A stretch of DNA of 10,634 nt from Lachnospiraceae bacterium (GCA_003488965.1 DNJW01000309.1:1-10634); one strand, 5' to 3'. Counted from the first letter of the stretch, positions 1 to 8,289 are shown. The notes: generated from the sequence alone by a model not told the origin. Made by a program: numbers and translations.

Positions 1-10
1 TAAAATACTA

Positions 11-16
11 TATAAT
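11..16 (+). promoter_or_regulatory. Possible -10 box of the operon promoter
   Basis: A perfect TATAAT hexamer lies 110 nt ahead of the first start codon. A matching -35 box would fall about 17 bp further upstream, outside the window, so the promoter cannot be confirmed. The surrounding DNA is a run of A and T in which TATAAT-like strings arise easily. A start near base 23 would place the hairpin at 36-61 in the first part of the transcript. Confidence 0.35.
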
Positions 17-35
17 ATATATGTATTTATACGAT

Positions 36-61
36 GCTTTATCACGGCGAAGCGATAAAGC
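36..61 (+). promoter_or_regulatory. Leader inverted repeat (hairpin or operator)
   Basis: GCTTTATC (36-43) and GATAAAGC (54-61) are perfect reverse complements around a 10 nt loop, inside which GC/GC (47-48 and 52-53) could add a short inner stem. No T-run follows, so it does not look like an intrinsic terminator. It sits between the candidate -10 box and the first gene, where it could be an operator for a dimeric repressor or a leader RNA hairpin. The rest of 1-125 is AT-rich and shows no small gene that I can support. Confidence 0.4.
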
Positions 62-125
62 GATAGTATCTAAATGGATTTTTATACATAAGATATCATA
101 TGAATAAATGGAGGAAAAATAAATT

Positions 126-1346
126 ATGGTCGAGGCAGTCAAAATAATTCATGATGAGTTGGAGGGGGGCGAATATCGTTTTCTGGCGGATTATTTTCGG
201 CTGGCAGGGATATATGTGAGTGAGTGCACCTTGAAAAGTAATGAAAAAAAGGGCGAATTTGCAGCGGTTATCATTATTGATGCAAGATTGAATGAGGAAC
301 AGAAAGAGAAATTTAGGCAACAGTACCAGAACGTGGTAGAAATAGCAGCGTGGGGAACAGAAGGAAATGACAATAGACTGGAGTATCTGGAAAATGTTCT
401 GGACAGGTTAGAAAACATAAATCCGGAAGTGTGGAAAGAAGAAAAAGAGGCTCTGAATGAGGTGGCGGAGATTTATGTGAATCATAAGTTGCTGTATTAT
501 AGGCATATATATAGTTATTTTTACGAGAAAACAGAGCTGGTTCAAGAAGCACAGGATAAATTTGTGGATGCATATTTGGCTTTATCCGATAAAATAGATA
601 AAAGCCAGCAAAGCAGTGTGCATTTGATTTATGCAAAAATGATGATTGCCAGATTTATAAACGAAACCTGCTATTTTCTGAAACAGAGATTTTTATTCCA
701 CACGGGTAAATGTCTTAAAGCATTGGATGATATATTGAAAGAGGAGCCTTTATTCAGCAATGTATACCTTTTGAAAGCTATGTTTGCAGAAATAGATGAC
801 TATTTTAAAGATCAGAGCGCAGCGTATTATAAACTTGCCACTGAAAATTTGCCGGAATTATACTATGCCTATTATCCGCTGTATCGTTTTGGACGGTATT
901 ATGAGAAGGTACTGGGCGACGATGAAACTGCAAGAAGCTATTATGAGAAGGTACTTGATTTAAATGAGAGAGAATACCGGGTGGTATATAAATTTATTTT
1001 GAGTGCCAAAAGAGAAGGAAAATATCAAGAAGCTATTGAGTATTGTAAAAAAATTTGTAATATCCTTAATACAAAAAAGGACAATAATTATCTTCAGCCG
1101 AGAGAATATGAATATTTGTTTAAGGCGTATTTAGAAATGACGAAGATATATAGAAACCATTTGACGAATGGACAGGAACTGAATGAGGCAACTAAAAAGA
1201 GAGATTCTGTATGTTTGAAAGAAGAAAATGGTCAGTTTGTAGAGAACAGGATGTATCAGCAGATTTTCGGAAGTGGGGAGGAACAAAAATTCCTGGAATT
1301 AACGGCAGAGAGATTGAATACGACAGTAGCGGTATGTGAACAATAA
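126..1346 (+). CDS. TPR-repeat protein with TIR-like N-terminal domain (first copy)
   Basis: This 406-residue soluble protein of unknown role is the first gene of the operon. The ATG is preceded by GGAGG at 110-114. Residues 5-75 look like an alpha/beta Rossmann-type domain: a first strand (VKIIHD, 5-10), a helix ending in AGIYV (27-31), and a strand of stacked hydrophobics (AAVIIID, 46-52). They align without gaps to the start of the protein at 8290-9516, which has the clearer TIR-type opening. Residues about 110-345 are helical. Repeats resembling TPR/Sel1 units are visible near 210-243, 246-281 and 284-317, including two YYEKVL strings 14 residues apart. There is no signal peptide or membrane segment. 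It ends 21 nt before rdrA, and the same pairing recurs later in the operon, which suggests a partner or adaptor of the ATPase. I see no convincing TIR catalytic glutamate, so it may be a scaffold or sensor rather than an NADase. The TIR label is tentative; the TPR-like helical repeats are better supported. Confidence 0.75.
   Translation: MVEAVKIIHDELEGGEYRFLADYFRLAGIYVSECTLKSNEKKGEFAAVIIIDARLNEEQKEKFRQQYQNVVEIAAWGTEGNDNRLEYLENVLDRLENINPEVWKEEKEALNEVAEIYVNHKLLYYRHIYSYFYEKTELVQEAQDKFVDAYLALSDKIDKSQQSSVHLIYAKMMIARFINETCYFLKQRFLFHTGKCLKALDDILKEEPLFSNVYLLKAMFAEIDDYFKDQSAAYYKLATENLPELYYAYYPLYRFGRYYEKVLGDDETARSYYEKVLDLNEREYRVVYKFILSAKREGKYQEAIEYCKKICNILNTKKDNNYLQPREYEYLFKAYLEMTKIYRNHLTNGQELNEATKKRDSVCLKEENGQFVENRMYQQIFGSGEEQKFLELTAERLNTTVAVCEQ
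897..955 (+). repeat. 17 bp direct repeat inside the first TPR gene
   Basis: The 17-mer TATTATGAGAAGGTACT occurs at 897-913 and again at 939-955, offset by 42 bp (14 codons) and in frame. Both copies encode YYEKVL within consecutive TPR-like helices. It may be left over from repeat-unit duplication, or it may be conserved repeat structure with chance codon identity. Confidence 0.8.
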
Positions 1347-1367
1347 AATCTATAGGGAGAAAGTGGT

Positions 1368-3986
1368 ATGGAGAACGAAAGAGATATGGATGGTGTTCTG
1401 GTCATAGAGGGAACAGAAAGCAAAGTGGAAGAGACGAATTCATTTGACAAATCATATTTCCATAATGAATATCAGCAGGCGATTAAGGCCGTAGAGAGAA
1501 TTATTAATAATACACTGGACAGAAAGGAAAGAGAAGATATATCGGCTAAAATTCATAATATTGTACCGTTTATCGGAAAACGTGGAGTAGGAAAGACATC
1601 AGCGATGATGTCTTTTGCTAATGCGCTGAAATGGTATTATGATGATATTCGTAAGGGGCGGCAGGTTTTTGACTTTTACAGGAGAAAAAACGGAAGAGAG
1701 GAGTATAGGCTGAATGTTCAGTTTACCTGTATTGACTTTATAGATGGGTCATTGCTGGAAAATGGAGAAGATATTTTCAAAATTATTTTAGCACAAATGT
1801 ATGGAGAATTTTTGGAGCTTGATCAGCGGAGTTATCAGAAGAGTAAAAGCTACGAGTTTGAGAAAAGAGAGCTGCTTCAACAGTTTGACAAAATTTATAG
1901 AAATGCATGTGAACTGGAACGGGGAAACAATAAAGATAATTTTTACGAGGAATCAGCCATTACTTCATTGAAAAATTTGTCCAGCAGTCTTTCTGTAAAG
2001 ACGGAATTTGCCAATATGGTTCAGCGGTATTTAAAAATATTCCGGGCGAATCAGCAGGAATACAGGGAAAAGGAAAGAAGCGAAAAGCCCGAGCATTTTC
2101 TGGTAATTATGGTTGACGATCTGGATTTAAACATAAATAACGGATACGATATGCTGGAAAAGATTCACAGATATATGATGGTAGATAACATCATTGTCTT
2201 GTTGTCTGCAGACTATGATCAGGTTAAGCTTTTATGTGAAAAGAAGTTTTTTAGTATGGTGCCCAAGTACGATGCAAAACTAAATGAAAAGAGCGCCGAT
2301 GTAGAGCAATTAGCCCAGGACTTTCTCGATAAGGTTTTGCCGGCTAATATGCGGATTTATATGCCGGAACTGACAAAAAAAATGAATGTTATGGCCAAAA
2401 CAAATGGAGAGACGGAGAATCTGAAAGCTGCTGTGTTTAAAAGACTTTTGAAAAAGCTCGGAATGCGGATGGATGTTGACGGGGCAAAAAGGCATTTTTA
2501 TGAACAGAATTCTCTTCGGGCGTTTATCAGCTTTTATTTAATGCTGGAAGATATGAGTGAACTAACAGAACACAATCAGGTGGTGCTAGAGCAAAATTAT
2601 ACAATATTGTTGCATGATACCACTACCAGGATGGTAGATGAGCGTCTGAATTATGCAAGTAAAAGAAAATTCGAGAGGCTTACAGAATCTAAACTCCCAT
2701 TATCCAGCAGAAATTTATATATTGAGGCTTCCAATGAGGCGCAGGGAAAGGAGCAATTAGATGAGCTCAGAGAAAGTCTGAAACATTATGGATACAGTTA
2801 TGGGGAAATTCTCAGAACCATTTACTGTCTTGGCAGAGTGGATCACGAGCATAAGGAACTAATGAGATGCCTTTTGGCATTTTATTCCTTGGAGCTTATC
2901 AGAGAATTTTATTATTACGGTAAAAATGGTGATAATGAAAGGCGCAGAAAAGCTGCAGACAGGTTAAAAGATACAGTGAATGGCTCACTGGCGGGAAGCT
3001 GGGCGGATAAAATGTTTCCAAAGGTTATTTCGCAGAAGGAGTATATGGGACAGCGGGAATTTACACTGGGGATTATTAAAGATCTTGACATGGAAAAAGC
3101 TTTTAGATTTGCAGCAAAAGATCTTCTGAAAGAAAAGACATATATTGAAATAGATGAGACGTTTGATTTTGAAAAAGAAATTCCGCAGATTGCCCGGGTA
3201 TGCAGAACCATATTGATTCTTGGCATGTTTTTTGAACAGCAGCACTATAAGACAGAACCCGGTTTTGAATGGAAACATATAGGCATACTGAAAGAATCTG
3301 CAGATAAGGATGTAGGAAGGAATAGAAAGAAACTGGAAACGGCGGGGGATTCATACGTGGACAAAGTGGAAAGGGATATTGCTCTGGGGAAGGGCAGAGG
3401 AACATTTAATATTTTTAACTTTGTATCAAATGCCATGCAGTACGAAGAAAATATCAGACCGTTGCTGGAATGCGCGTATGACGCGATTGCTGCTGGAAAT
3501 AAAAAAGATGAAATGAAAGGAAAAATATTAGAAGCTACCGGAATTAAAGAGGAATTTAAGCAATGGAGTGAATATTCGAAAGGATTTGCAATTCCGCTGT
3601 ATGACATTGATATAACGTATAACGTGATGAAACGTCTCCGTCAGAGAGAATTGATGAAAAATACCATAAAATCAGAAGAGGTACTGGATAATTTGAAGGA
3701 AGTATATCAATATGTTGCAGACAAATTGGGAAGCAATGATGATTGGTACGAGAACGTGGGATTGAAGTTGAAATCTTTTGAGGAAGCAGACGGGATGGAA
3801 ACAGACAGTATTTATTTTAAAGAGGCTTTTATGTGCTGCCCGTATATGAAGTGGATTTTTGAAAATGAAAGGTTAATTACAAATTTTGGAGATGTATTTA
3901 AGCAGATGGTGGATGATCTTCCGTGGTCGGATGGAAAAACGATAGAGTCAAAGAAAGATAATGTATTTATGGGATATGAAGATTGA
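1368..3986 (+). CDS. rdrA: RADAR ATPase RdrA
   Basis: This 872-residue cytoplasmic P-loop NTPase is the ATPase partner of RADAR. In studied systems RdrA forms ring-shaped oligomers and joins RdrB rings in a giant complex. The Walker A motif is GKRGVGKT (residues 70-77). The Walker B strand is VIMVDDLDLN (246-255), with acidic D250, D251 and D253. LLSAD (278-282) fits a sensor-type strand, and a helical lid follows at about 318-335. The remaining 500 residues are charged and probably helical, with no domain I can name. Length and motif order fit RdrA, and the deaminase gene immediately downstream makes the assignment strong. The ATG has GGGAG at 1355-1359, 8 nt away. The stop is 26 nt before the rdrB start, which suits coupled expression of two complex subunits. 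Other STAND/KAP-type ATPases share these motifs, so the name rests partly on the neighbour. Confidence 0.9.
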   Translation: MENERDMDGVLVIEGTESKVEETNSFDKSYFHNEYQQAIKAVERIINNTLDRKEREDISAKIHNIVPFIGKRGVGKTSAMMSFANALKWYYDDIRKGRQVFDFYRRKNGREEYRLNVQFTCIDFIDGSLLENGEDIFKIILAQMYGEFLELDQRSYQKSKSYEFEKRELLQQFDKIYRNACELERGNNKDNFYEESAITSLKNLSSSLSVKTEFANMVQRYLKIFRANQQEYREKERSEKPEHFLVIMVDDLDLNINNGYDMLEKIHRYMMVDNIIVLLSADYDQVKLLCEKKFFSMVPKYDAKLNEKSADVEQLAQDFLDKVLPANMRIYMPELTKKMNVMAKTNGETENLKAAVFKRLLKKLGMRMDVDGAKRHFYEQNSLRAFISFYLMLEDMSELTEHNQVVLEQNYTILLHDTTTRMVDERLNYASKRKFERLTESKLPLSSRNLYIEASNEAQGKEQLDELRESLKHYGYSYGEILRTIYCLGRVDHEHKELMRCLLAFYSLELIREFYYYGKNGDNERRRKAADRLKDTVNGSLAGSWADKMFPKVISQKEYMGQREFTLGIIKDLDMEKAFRFAAKDLLKEKTYIEIDETFDFEKEIPQIARVCRTILILGMFFEQQHYKTEPGFEWKHIGILKESADKDVGRNRKKLETAGDSYVDKVERDIALGKGRGTFNIFNFVSNAMQYEENIRPLLECAYDAIAAGNKKDEMKGKILEATGIKEEFKQWSEYSKGFAIPLYDIDITYNVMKRLRQRELMKNTIKSEEVLDNLKEVYQYVADKLGSNDDWYENVGLKLKSFEEADGMETDSIYFKEAFMCCPYMKWIFENERLITNFGDVFKQMVDDLPWSDGKTIESKKDNVFMGYED

Positions 3987-3996
3987 CTTCCGGTTT

Positions 3997-4003
3997 GAGG
4001 TGG
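3997..4003 (+). promoter_or_regulatory. Ribosome binding site that sets the rdrB start
   Basis: GAGGTGG lies 9 nt before ATG 4013. The frame is also open from a TTG at 3983, but that codon overlaps the rdrA stop and would place this ribosome site inside the coding region. The ATG is therefore preferred. Confidence 0.75.
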
Positions 4004-4012
4004 TGTATTGAT

Positions 4013-6817
4013 ATGGACAATCTGGAGAATATATTAACTCTGCTGCTGAAAAGAATATCGGTGAGGTCTGTACTGGATGAGAAGGTGTTGAGTAGAAGCT
4101 TCCGCCAGAGTGATTTCATCAGAGTGGCATTTGTGTATATGAAAGAGTATAGTGAACCGGAACTGGCTAATATGTGGATGTATTATAAGGATACATTTGA
4201 AGCAGAAAGAAGAAAGCTGGGGCGTTTGTGGGGAATGCCGGAACAGGGATTTTCTGTCTTTGATGCATTATTTTACTATGCAGGCAGAATGCTGGTGGTT
4301 CAGAACAATGAGATTGTTTGCCGGTATAATGAATTGCAGAACTGGAGGCGACTGACTTTTGGATTGAGTGAGGATCTGCTTATCTGTGCGTATTGGGCAA
4401 AGGAGCGACAGCCAGAGGAGATGCAGCAGCTTGGCTTTGGATGGAAAACAGTAATTGGAAATAATAATGTTCAGCTGAATCAGATTTTGGAAAGAGGAAT
4501 TTCTGAAAACCATTTTCATCTGTACGGGTCCACTCCGATTTTTCACCTGGCCTGGATTAGCTTGATGAACAATATTCTGAATTCCAAACCGGCAGGGAGT
4601 CTGAAAAAGTATGATTTAAGCAGACGAAATACGAATATTCGCTATGGCATTGACTATGTGGAAGATTCATTGACTCTTCAATATTATCAGGCAGCCGTGA
4701 TTCGCTTATTTCTTTTTGCAGAATTGCAGGATATCTTTGTACGAATTGGCAGTTATGGCGCGATGGAGGATATAAAGAGGAAATGGGAAGCTCTGCATGG
4801 GGAAAGTCAGAGCGAGAAGTTTGAAAATACAGAATGTCATAAGGATGCGTGGAAGGAGATTACCAGAAATAACACGTCAGAGATGCTGGAAGATCATTTC
4901 TTTTTGGAACAAAATTTACCGGATCTGCAGAGCGTTATTACAGCGCTCCGAAATGGGTATTGTTCTTCTGGGATTATGCAATATGAATTGACAGATTATG
5001 CATTGCAGGGAGTGGAAAATCAGTTCGAGGATAATAATAGCATTTTTGCGGGAGAACGCTGGTTCTTATACATGTGTCTGAAGAAGATTTACAATGGCGA
5101 ATTTGACCGGCAGCAGGAAAACTGGTTTTATGCATATCTTTTGATTAAAGAAAACATACGGGCTGAATTGCTGCAATCTAATGATAATGTAGGGTTTGAA
5201 AATTTTGACAGATACCAGAGCCGGAAAAAGGAACTGATCCAGGATTCTATTTTCCGGAATGATGCGGTACGTCTGGCAGTGCGCGAAAATCTATTAGGGA
5301 AAAATATGTGTTCCCTGGAATTGCGGATAAGCCCGGAAGATAGTATACAGAAAAATTATGATATGATCCGGGAATTGGATACTGTGATCGGAGAACCCCG
5401 GGATAAATATTTTTATACCATGCATTTTATCAAAGGGCAGGATGAGGAAGACTATGTGGGCGAATTTGTTCAGTGCAGACATTATCGTAAACGAAAAGAA
5501 ATAGAGAAAAAAGTAAAAGCGCTTGTGGGACTCAGAGAGGAGCATCCTAAATGTGCCAGTAGAATTCTCGGAATTGATGCGGCCGCTAATGAAATCGGAT
5601 GCCGCCCGGAAGTGTTTGCCAGCGGATTTCGATACTTGCGGGGGCACGTAAAAACGGTGGATGATGGAATAACTAAGAATCAGATTCCCCAGCTTCGCGT
5701 GACTTATCATGTGGGAGAAGACTTTTTGGATATTCTTGATGGGCTGCGTGCCATAGACGAGGCAATTAATTTTCTGAATATGGATTGTGGGGATCGTCTG
5801 GGACATGCATTGGCATTGGGATTGGATGTGGAAGAGTGGTATCGTTCTAAAAATAATCATATTTTGATTCCACAGCAGGATTATCTCGACAATCTGGTAT
5901 GGATGTACAACCGGCTGGTCCAGTTTGACATCCAGGGAATGGATGGATTAAAGGATTACATCAGAAAAAAATATAAGACATATTTTTATAAGATATATGG
6001 GAAATTTATGGATTATGAAATCATAGAAAAGATTCTGAAAAAGGCGCAAACGTCATATGAGAACCTGGGTGTTCAAAGTTCTTTTCGCAATGACAGGTAT
6101 GAATTTAATATTTGTCAGTACTATGATGCGTGGAAGCTTAGAGGGGACGAACCCTCGTTATATTCCCAGGGCTTTTTTCTATGGAAAGAAGATGGAACAA
6201 GGCAAACTTCTTCTTTTGTAAATCATATTTTTCCGAAACAGTTTGATATTCGTTATACGCCGGAAGTTTTTCTGCTGAATCACTACTATCATTTTAATAG
6301 TGATGTGCGAAGGGAGGGCAGACAGCGAATAGAGGTGCAGATCAGACCAATGTATATCAAAGGGGTTAAGCTGATTCAAAAAGAGATGCAAAGAAGGATT
6401 GGTAGAAGAGGAATTGCAATAGAGACGAATCCATCCTCTAATTATCTGATTGGAACATTTAAAAGCTATGCGAAACATCCGATATTTAATTTGTATAACA
6501 AGGAGTTGACATTTGATCCGGAAAAACTGAAGAACTGTCCACAACTGATGGTTTCGGTTAATACGGATGACAAAGGAGTGTTCAGTACTTCGCTGGAAAA
6601 TGAGTATGCATTGCTTGCCAGCGCGTTGGAGCAGATGACGGATGACGAGGGAAACTATATTTATAATAAGTCTATGGTTTATGAATGGATCGATGCTGTA
6701 CGGAGAATGGGAAATGAGCAGAGCTTTCGTTTCAGAGCGGCTTTGGATCGAATAGAAAAAAATGAGAACAGACTGGATAAAACAACGGGTGAAGAATACC
6801 AGCTTATATTGGATTAA
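4013..6817 (+). CDS. rdrB: RADAR adenosine deaminase RdrB
   Basis: This 934-residue member of the adenosine deaminase superfamily is the RADAR effector. Work on RADAR shows that RdrB converts ATP and dATP to inosine forms, and RNA editing has also been reported. The deaminase motifs occur in the right order: NHFHL (166-170; zinc ligands H167 and H169), GIDAAANE (520-527; like GIDLAGDE of ADA), HVGED (566-570; ligand H566, proton-shuttle E569), DRLGH (594-598), NPSSN (806-810) and NTDD (850-853; ligand D852). The catalytic set appears complete, so the enzyme is probably active. It is far longer than classical ADA (about 350 residues): about 400 residues separate HFH from HVGED and about 250 separate DRLGH from NTDD, so large insertions split the barrel. 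Such insertions would fit the big multimeric RdrB ring. It follows rdrA by 26 nt and precedes the HAM1-SIR2 gene by 25 nt. Start choice is explained under the ribosome site at 3997. Confidence 0.93.
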   Translation: MDNLENILTLLLKRISVRSVLDEKVLSRSFRQSDFIRVAFVYMKEYSEPELANMWMYYKDTFEAERRKLGRLWGMPEQGFSVFDALFYYAGRMLVVQNNEIVCRYNELQNWRRLTFGLSEDLLICAYWAKERQPEEMQQLGFGWKTVIGNNNVQLNQILERGISENHFHLYGSTPIFHLAWISLMNNILNSKPAGSLKKYDLSRRNTNIRYGIDYVEDSLTLQYYQAAVIRLFLFAELQDIFVRIGSYGAMEDIKRKWEALHGESQSEKFENTECHKDAWKEITRNNTSEMLEDHFFLEQNLPDLQSVITALRNGYCSSGIMQYELTDYALQGVENQFEDNNSIFAGERWFLYMCLKKIYNGEFDRQQENWFYAYLLIKENIRAELLQSNDNVGFENFDRYQSRKKELIQDSIFRNDAVRLAVRENLLGKNMCSLELRISPEDSIQKNYDMIRELDTVIGEPRDKYFYTMHFIKGQDEEDYVGEFVQCRHYRKRKEIEKKVKALVGLREEHPKCASRILGIDAAANEIGCRPEVFASGFRYLRGHVKTVDDGITKNQIPQLRVTYHVGEDFLDILDGLRAIDEAINFLNMDCGDRLGHALALGLDVEEWYRSKNNHILIPQQDYLDNLVWMYNRLVQFDIQGMDGLKDYIRKKYKTYFYKIYGKFMDYEIIEKILKKAQTSYENLGVQSSFRNDRYEFNICQYYDAWKLRGDEPSLYSQGFFLWKEDGTRQTSSFVNHIFPKQFDIRYTPEVFLLNHYYHFNSDVRREGRQRIEVQIRPMYIKGVKLIQKEMQRRIGRRGIAIETNPSSNYLIGTFKSYAKHPIFNLYNKELTFDPEKLKNCPQLMVSVNTDDKGVFSTSLENEYALLASALEQMTDDEGNYIYNKSMVYEWIDAVRRMGNEQSFRFRAALDRIEKNENRLDKTTGEEYQLILD

Positions 6818-6842
6818 GAAAGTGGAAGGAACAGGGACACTT

Positions 6843-8246
6843 ATGGCAAAAATTTTTTTTGTATCAGGAAACGAAGAAAAATTCGGGGAAGTACAGGAAT
6901 TCTGTAAAACGGATAATGTAGCAGTTGAAATGTATAAGAAAGACATAAAAGAGCTGCAGACAGAAACTGTTAAAGAATTGGTGGAGCATAAGGCATTGGA
7001 AGCGTTTAAAGAAGTACGCCGTCCGGTGCTCGTTGAGCATACAGCGCTATACATACGTGCATTTGGCGAAATGCCAGGTCTGCAGACAGCATATTTTTAT
7101 AAGCATCTGGGTTGTCAGGAGATTATTTCTTATTGTAATTACAAAAATGATCATGTAGCTATTGCGAAATCCTTCTTTTGTTTTTGCGATGGAATTCAGT
7201 TTTTACATGGCAGTGGGAGTGAACTAGGTCATATTAAAAAAGAATATGATCTGGAATCAGAAGGGTTTGACTGGGATAGAATCTTTATCCCGGATGAGGA
7301 TAATCCTGAACAAAAAACATATGTGGTGTCGAAAAAAGAGCGTTCGATGCGAAAAAAGGCATGGGAAGATCTGAAGCCGGGGATAGAAAACTGGCTGAGC
7401 AATCAGGAAACAAAAAGAATGGCTGAGGAGACGGAGCAAGAGAATCACATAAAGAAACTTGCGGGACTGATTAAAGAAAAGCGCGTTTTGTTATTTCTGG
7501 GAGCAGGAATCTCTGCCAGTATAGGGTTTCCTTCATGGAACCGGATGATTATGGAGCTGGGAGAACAAGAGGGATATGATAGCCGTTTGTTTGAGGTGTA
7601 TGGTGATAAGCTGACACTTGCGGAATTTATAAACAGAGATACAGAGGAAAAGACGTATCAGTTTTTAGAAAACAGATTTCAGCTGAATGAAGAAATGGAA
7701 GAGAAGCTGAAAACATCGGAAATTTACCGGATCTTATATGAGCTTGATTTTCCAGTGATTTATACGACGAATTATGACAATCTTATCGAAACATATTATG
7801 GCATGCAGAAACATAAGTATAATAAAGTATCCAGAATAGAAGATAATGAGAACAATAAACCGGACAGTACCAGGATTATGAAATTTCATGGTGATATAGG
7901 AGTGGAAGAAAATATTGTGCTGACAGAAAGCCAGTATTTTAAGCGGATGGATTTTCAGAATTTCATGGATATCCAGCTACAGGCAGATCTGACACAGTAT
8001 CATGTGCTGTTTCTGGGGTATGGTATATCAGATGTAAACATCAAATTACTTTTGTATAATGCCGCCCAAAGATGGGGAACTTATAAAAAAAGAAAGAATT
8101 CCTATGTGTTCACAGCAACGCCGAATGCTGTGCAGAAGGCTGTATTTGAGAAGAATGGAATTATAAGTATTTCTGCGGCAGACATCCTGGATAAGGAAAA
8201 GGCAACGCTGGAATTCCTGCGGAAACTGTTGGAGTATACGAAATAG
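6843..8246 (+). CDS. HAM1/ITPase-like domain fused to SIR2 NADase domain
   Basis: This is a 467-residue two-domain protein. Residues 1-185 resemble HAM1/RdgB/ITPA enzymes, which hydrolyse ITP, dITP and XTP: VSGNEEK (7-13) matches the family VTGNxxK, PVLVEHTALY (61-70) matches PVLVEDTCLC of human ITPA, MPGL (77-80) matches the LPGP region, FDWD (142-145) matches FGWD, and SMR (168-170) stands where SHR is expected. Residues about 203-463 are a SIR2 domain: FLGAGIS (218-224), GFPSW (228-232), TTNYD (308-312, N310), KFHGD (347-351, H349) and FLGYGISD (390-397). The SIR2 asparagine and histidine needed for NAD+ cleavage are present. The HAM1 domain instead has His at the acidic residue of VED and Met at the His of SHR, which suggests nucleotide binding more than hydrolysis. 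Lying just behind rdrB, the likely role is an effector that senses RdrB-made (d)ITP and destroys NAD+. ATG 6843 (AGGG at 6833-6836) is preferred over ATG 6762, which would add 27 residues ahead of the family's natural N-terminus and overlap rdrB. Confidence 0.88.
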   Translation: MAKIFFVSGNEEKFGEVQEFCKTDNVAVEMYKKDIKELQTETVKELVEHKALEAFKEVRRPVLVEHTALYIRAFGEMPGLQTAYFYKHLGCQEIISYCNYKNDHVAIAKSFFCFCDGIQFLHGSGSELGHIKKEYDLESEGFDWDRIFIPDEDNPEQKTYVVSKKERSMRKKAWEDLKPGIENWLSNQETKRMAEETEQENHIKKLAGLIKEKRVLLFLGAGISASIGFPSWNRMIMELGEQEGYDSRLFEVYGDKLTLAEFINRDTEEKTYQFLENRFQLNEEMEEKLKTSEIYRILYELDFPVIYTTNYDNLIETYYGMQKHKYNKVSRIEDNENNKPDSTRIMKFHGDIGVEENIVLTESQYFKRMDFQNFMDIQLQADLTQYHVLFLGYGISDVNIKLLLYNAAQRWGTYKKRKNSYVFTATPNAVQKAVFEKNGIISISAADILDKEKATLEFLRKLLEYTK

Positions 8247-8276
8247 GAAAAGAGAGTAATGGCTTTTTCGTGGATT

Positions 8277-8282
8277 GGAGGA
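8277..8282 (+). promoter_or_regulatory. Ribosome binding site that sets the start of the second TPR gene
   Basis: GGAGGA lies 7 nt ahead of ATG 8290. The frame is open from TTG 8275, but that codon directly abuts and overlaps this site, so it is not a plausible start. The 43 nt gap before ATG 8290 is the largest in the operon and contains no terminator-like hairpin. Confidence 0.8.
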
Positions 8283-8289
8283 ATTAGTT

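Noticed and set aside
1..35. AT-rich start of the window as a replication origin or attachment site
   Set aside because: There are no iterons, no DnaA-box clusters and no integrase, Rep gene or tRNA in the window to support it.
36..61. Leader hairpin as a transcription terminator of an upstream gene
   Set aside because: The stem is AT-rich and no run of T follows it.
5294..5860. A 188-codon open frame on the minus strand
   Set aside because: It is fully antisense to the rdrB region holding the GIDAAANE, HVGED and DRLGH motifs, and has no ribosome site or family signature.
6762..6842. An earlier start for the HAM1-SIR2 gene, overlapping rdrB
   Set aside because: It adds 27 residues before the VSGN motif, which lies near the extreme N-terminus in this family, and it has no better ribosome site than ATG 6843.
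6179..7054. A 291-codon open frame on the minus strand
   Set aside because: It runs across the end of rdrB and the start of the HAM1 domain, both of which have clear motifs. Its translation is rich in Ser, Phe, Ile and Cys with no recognisable domain, as expected for the antisense of an AT-rich gene.
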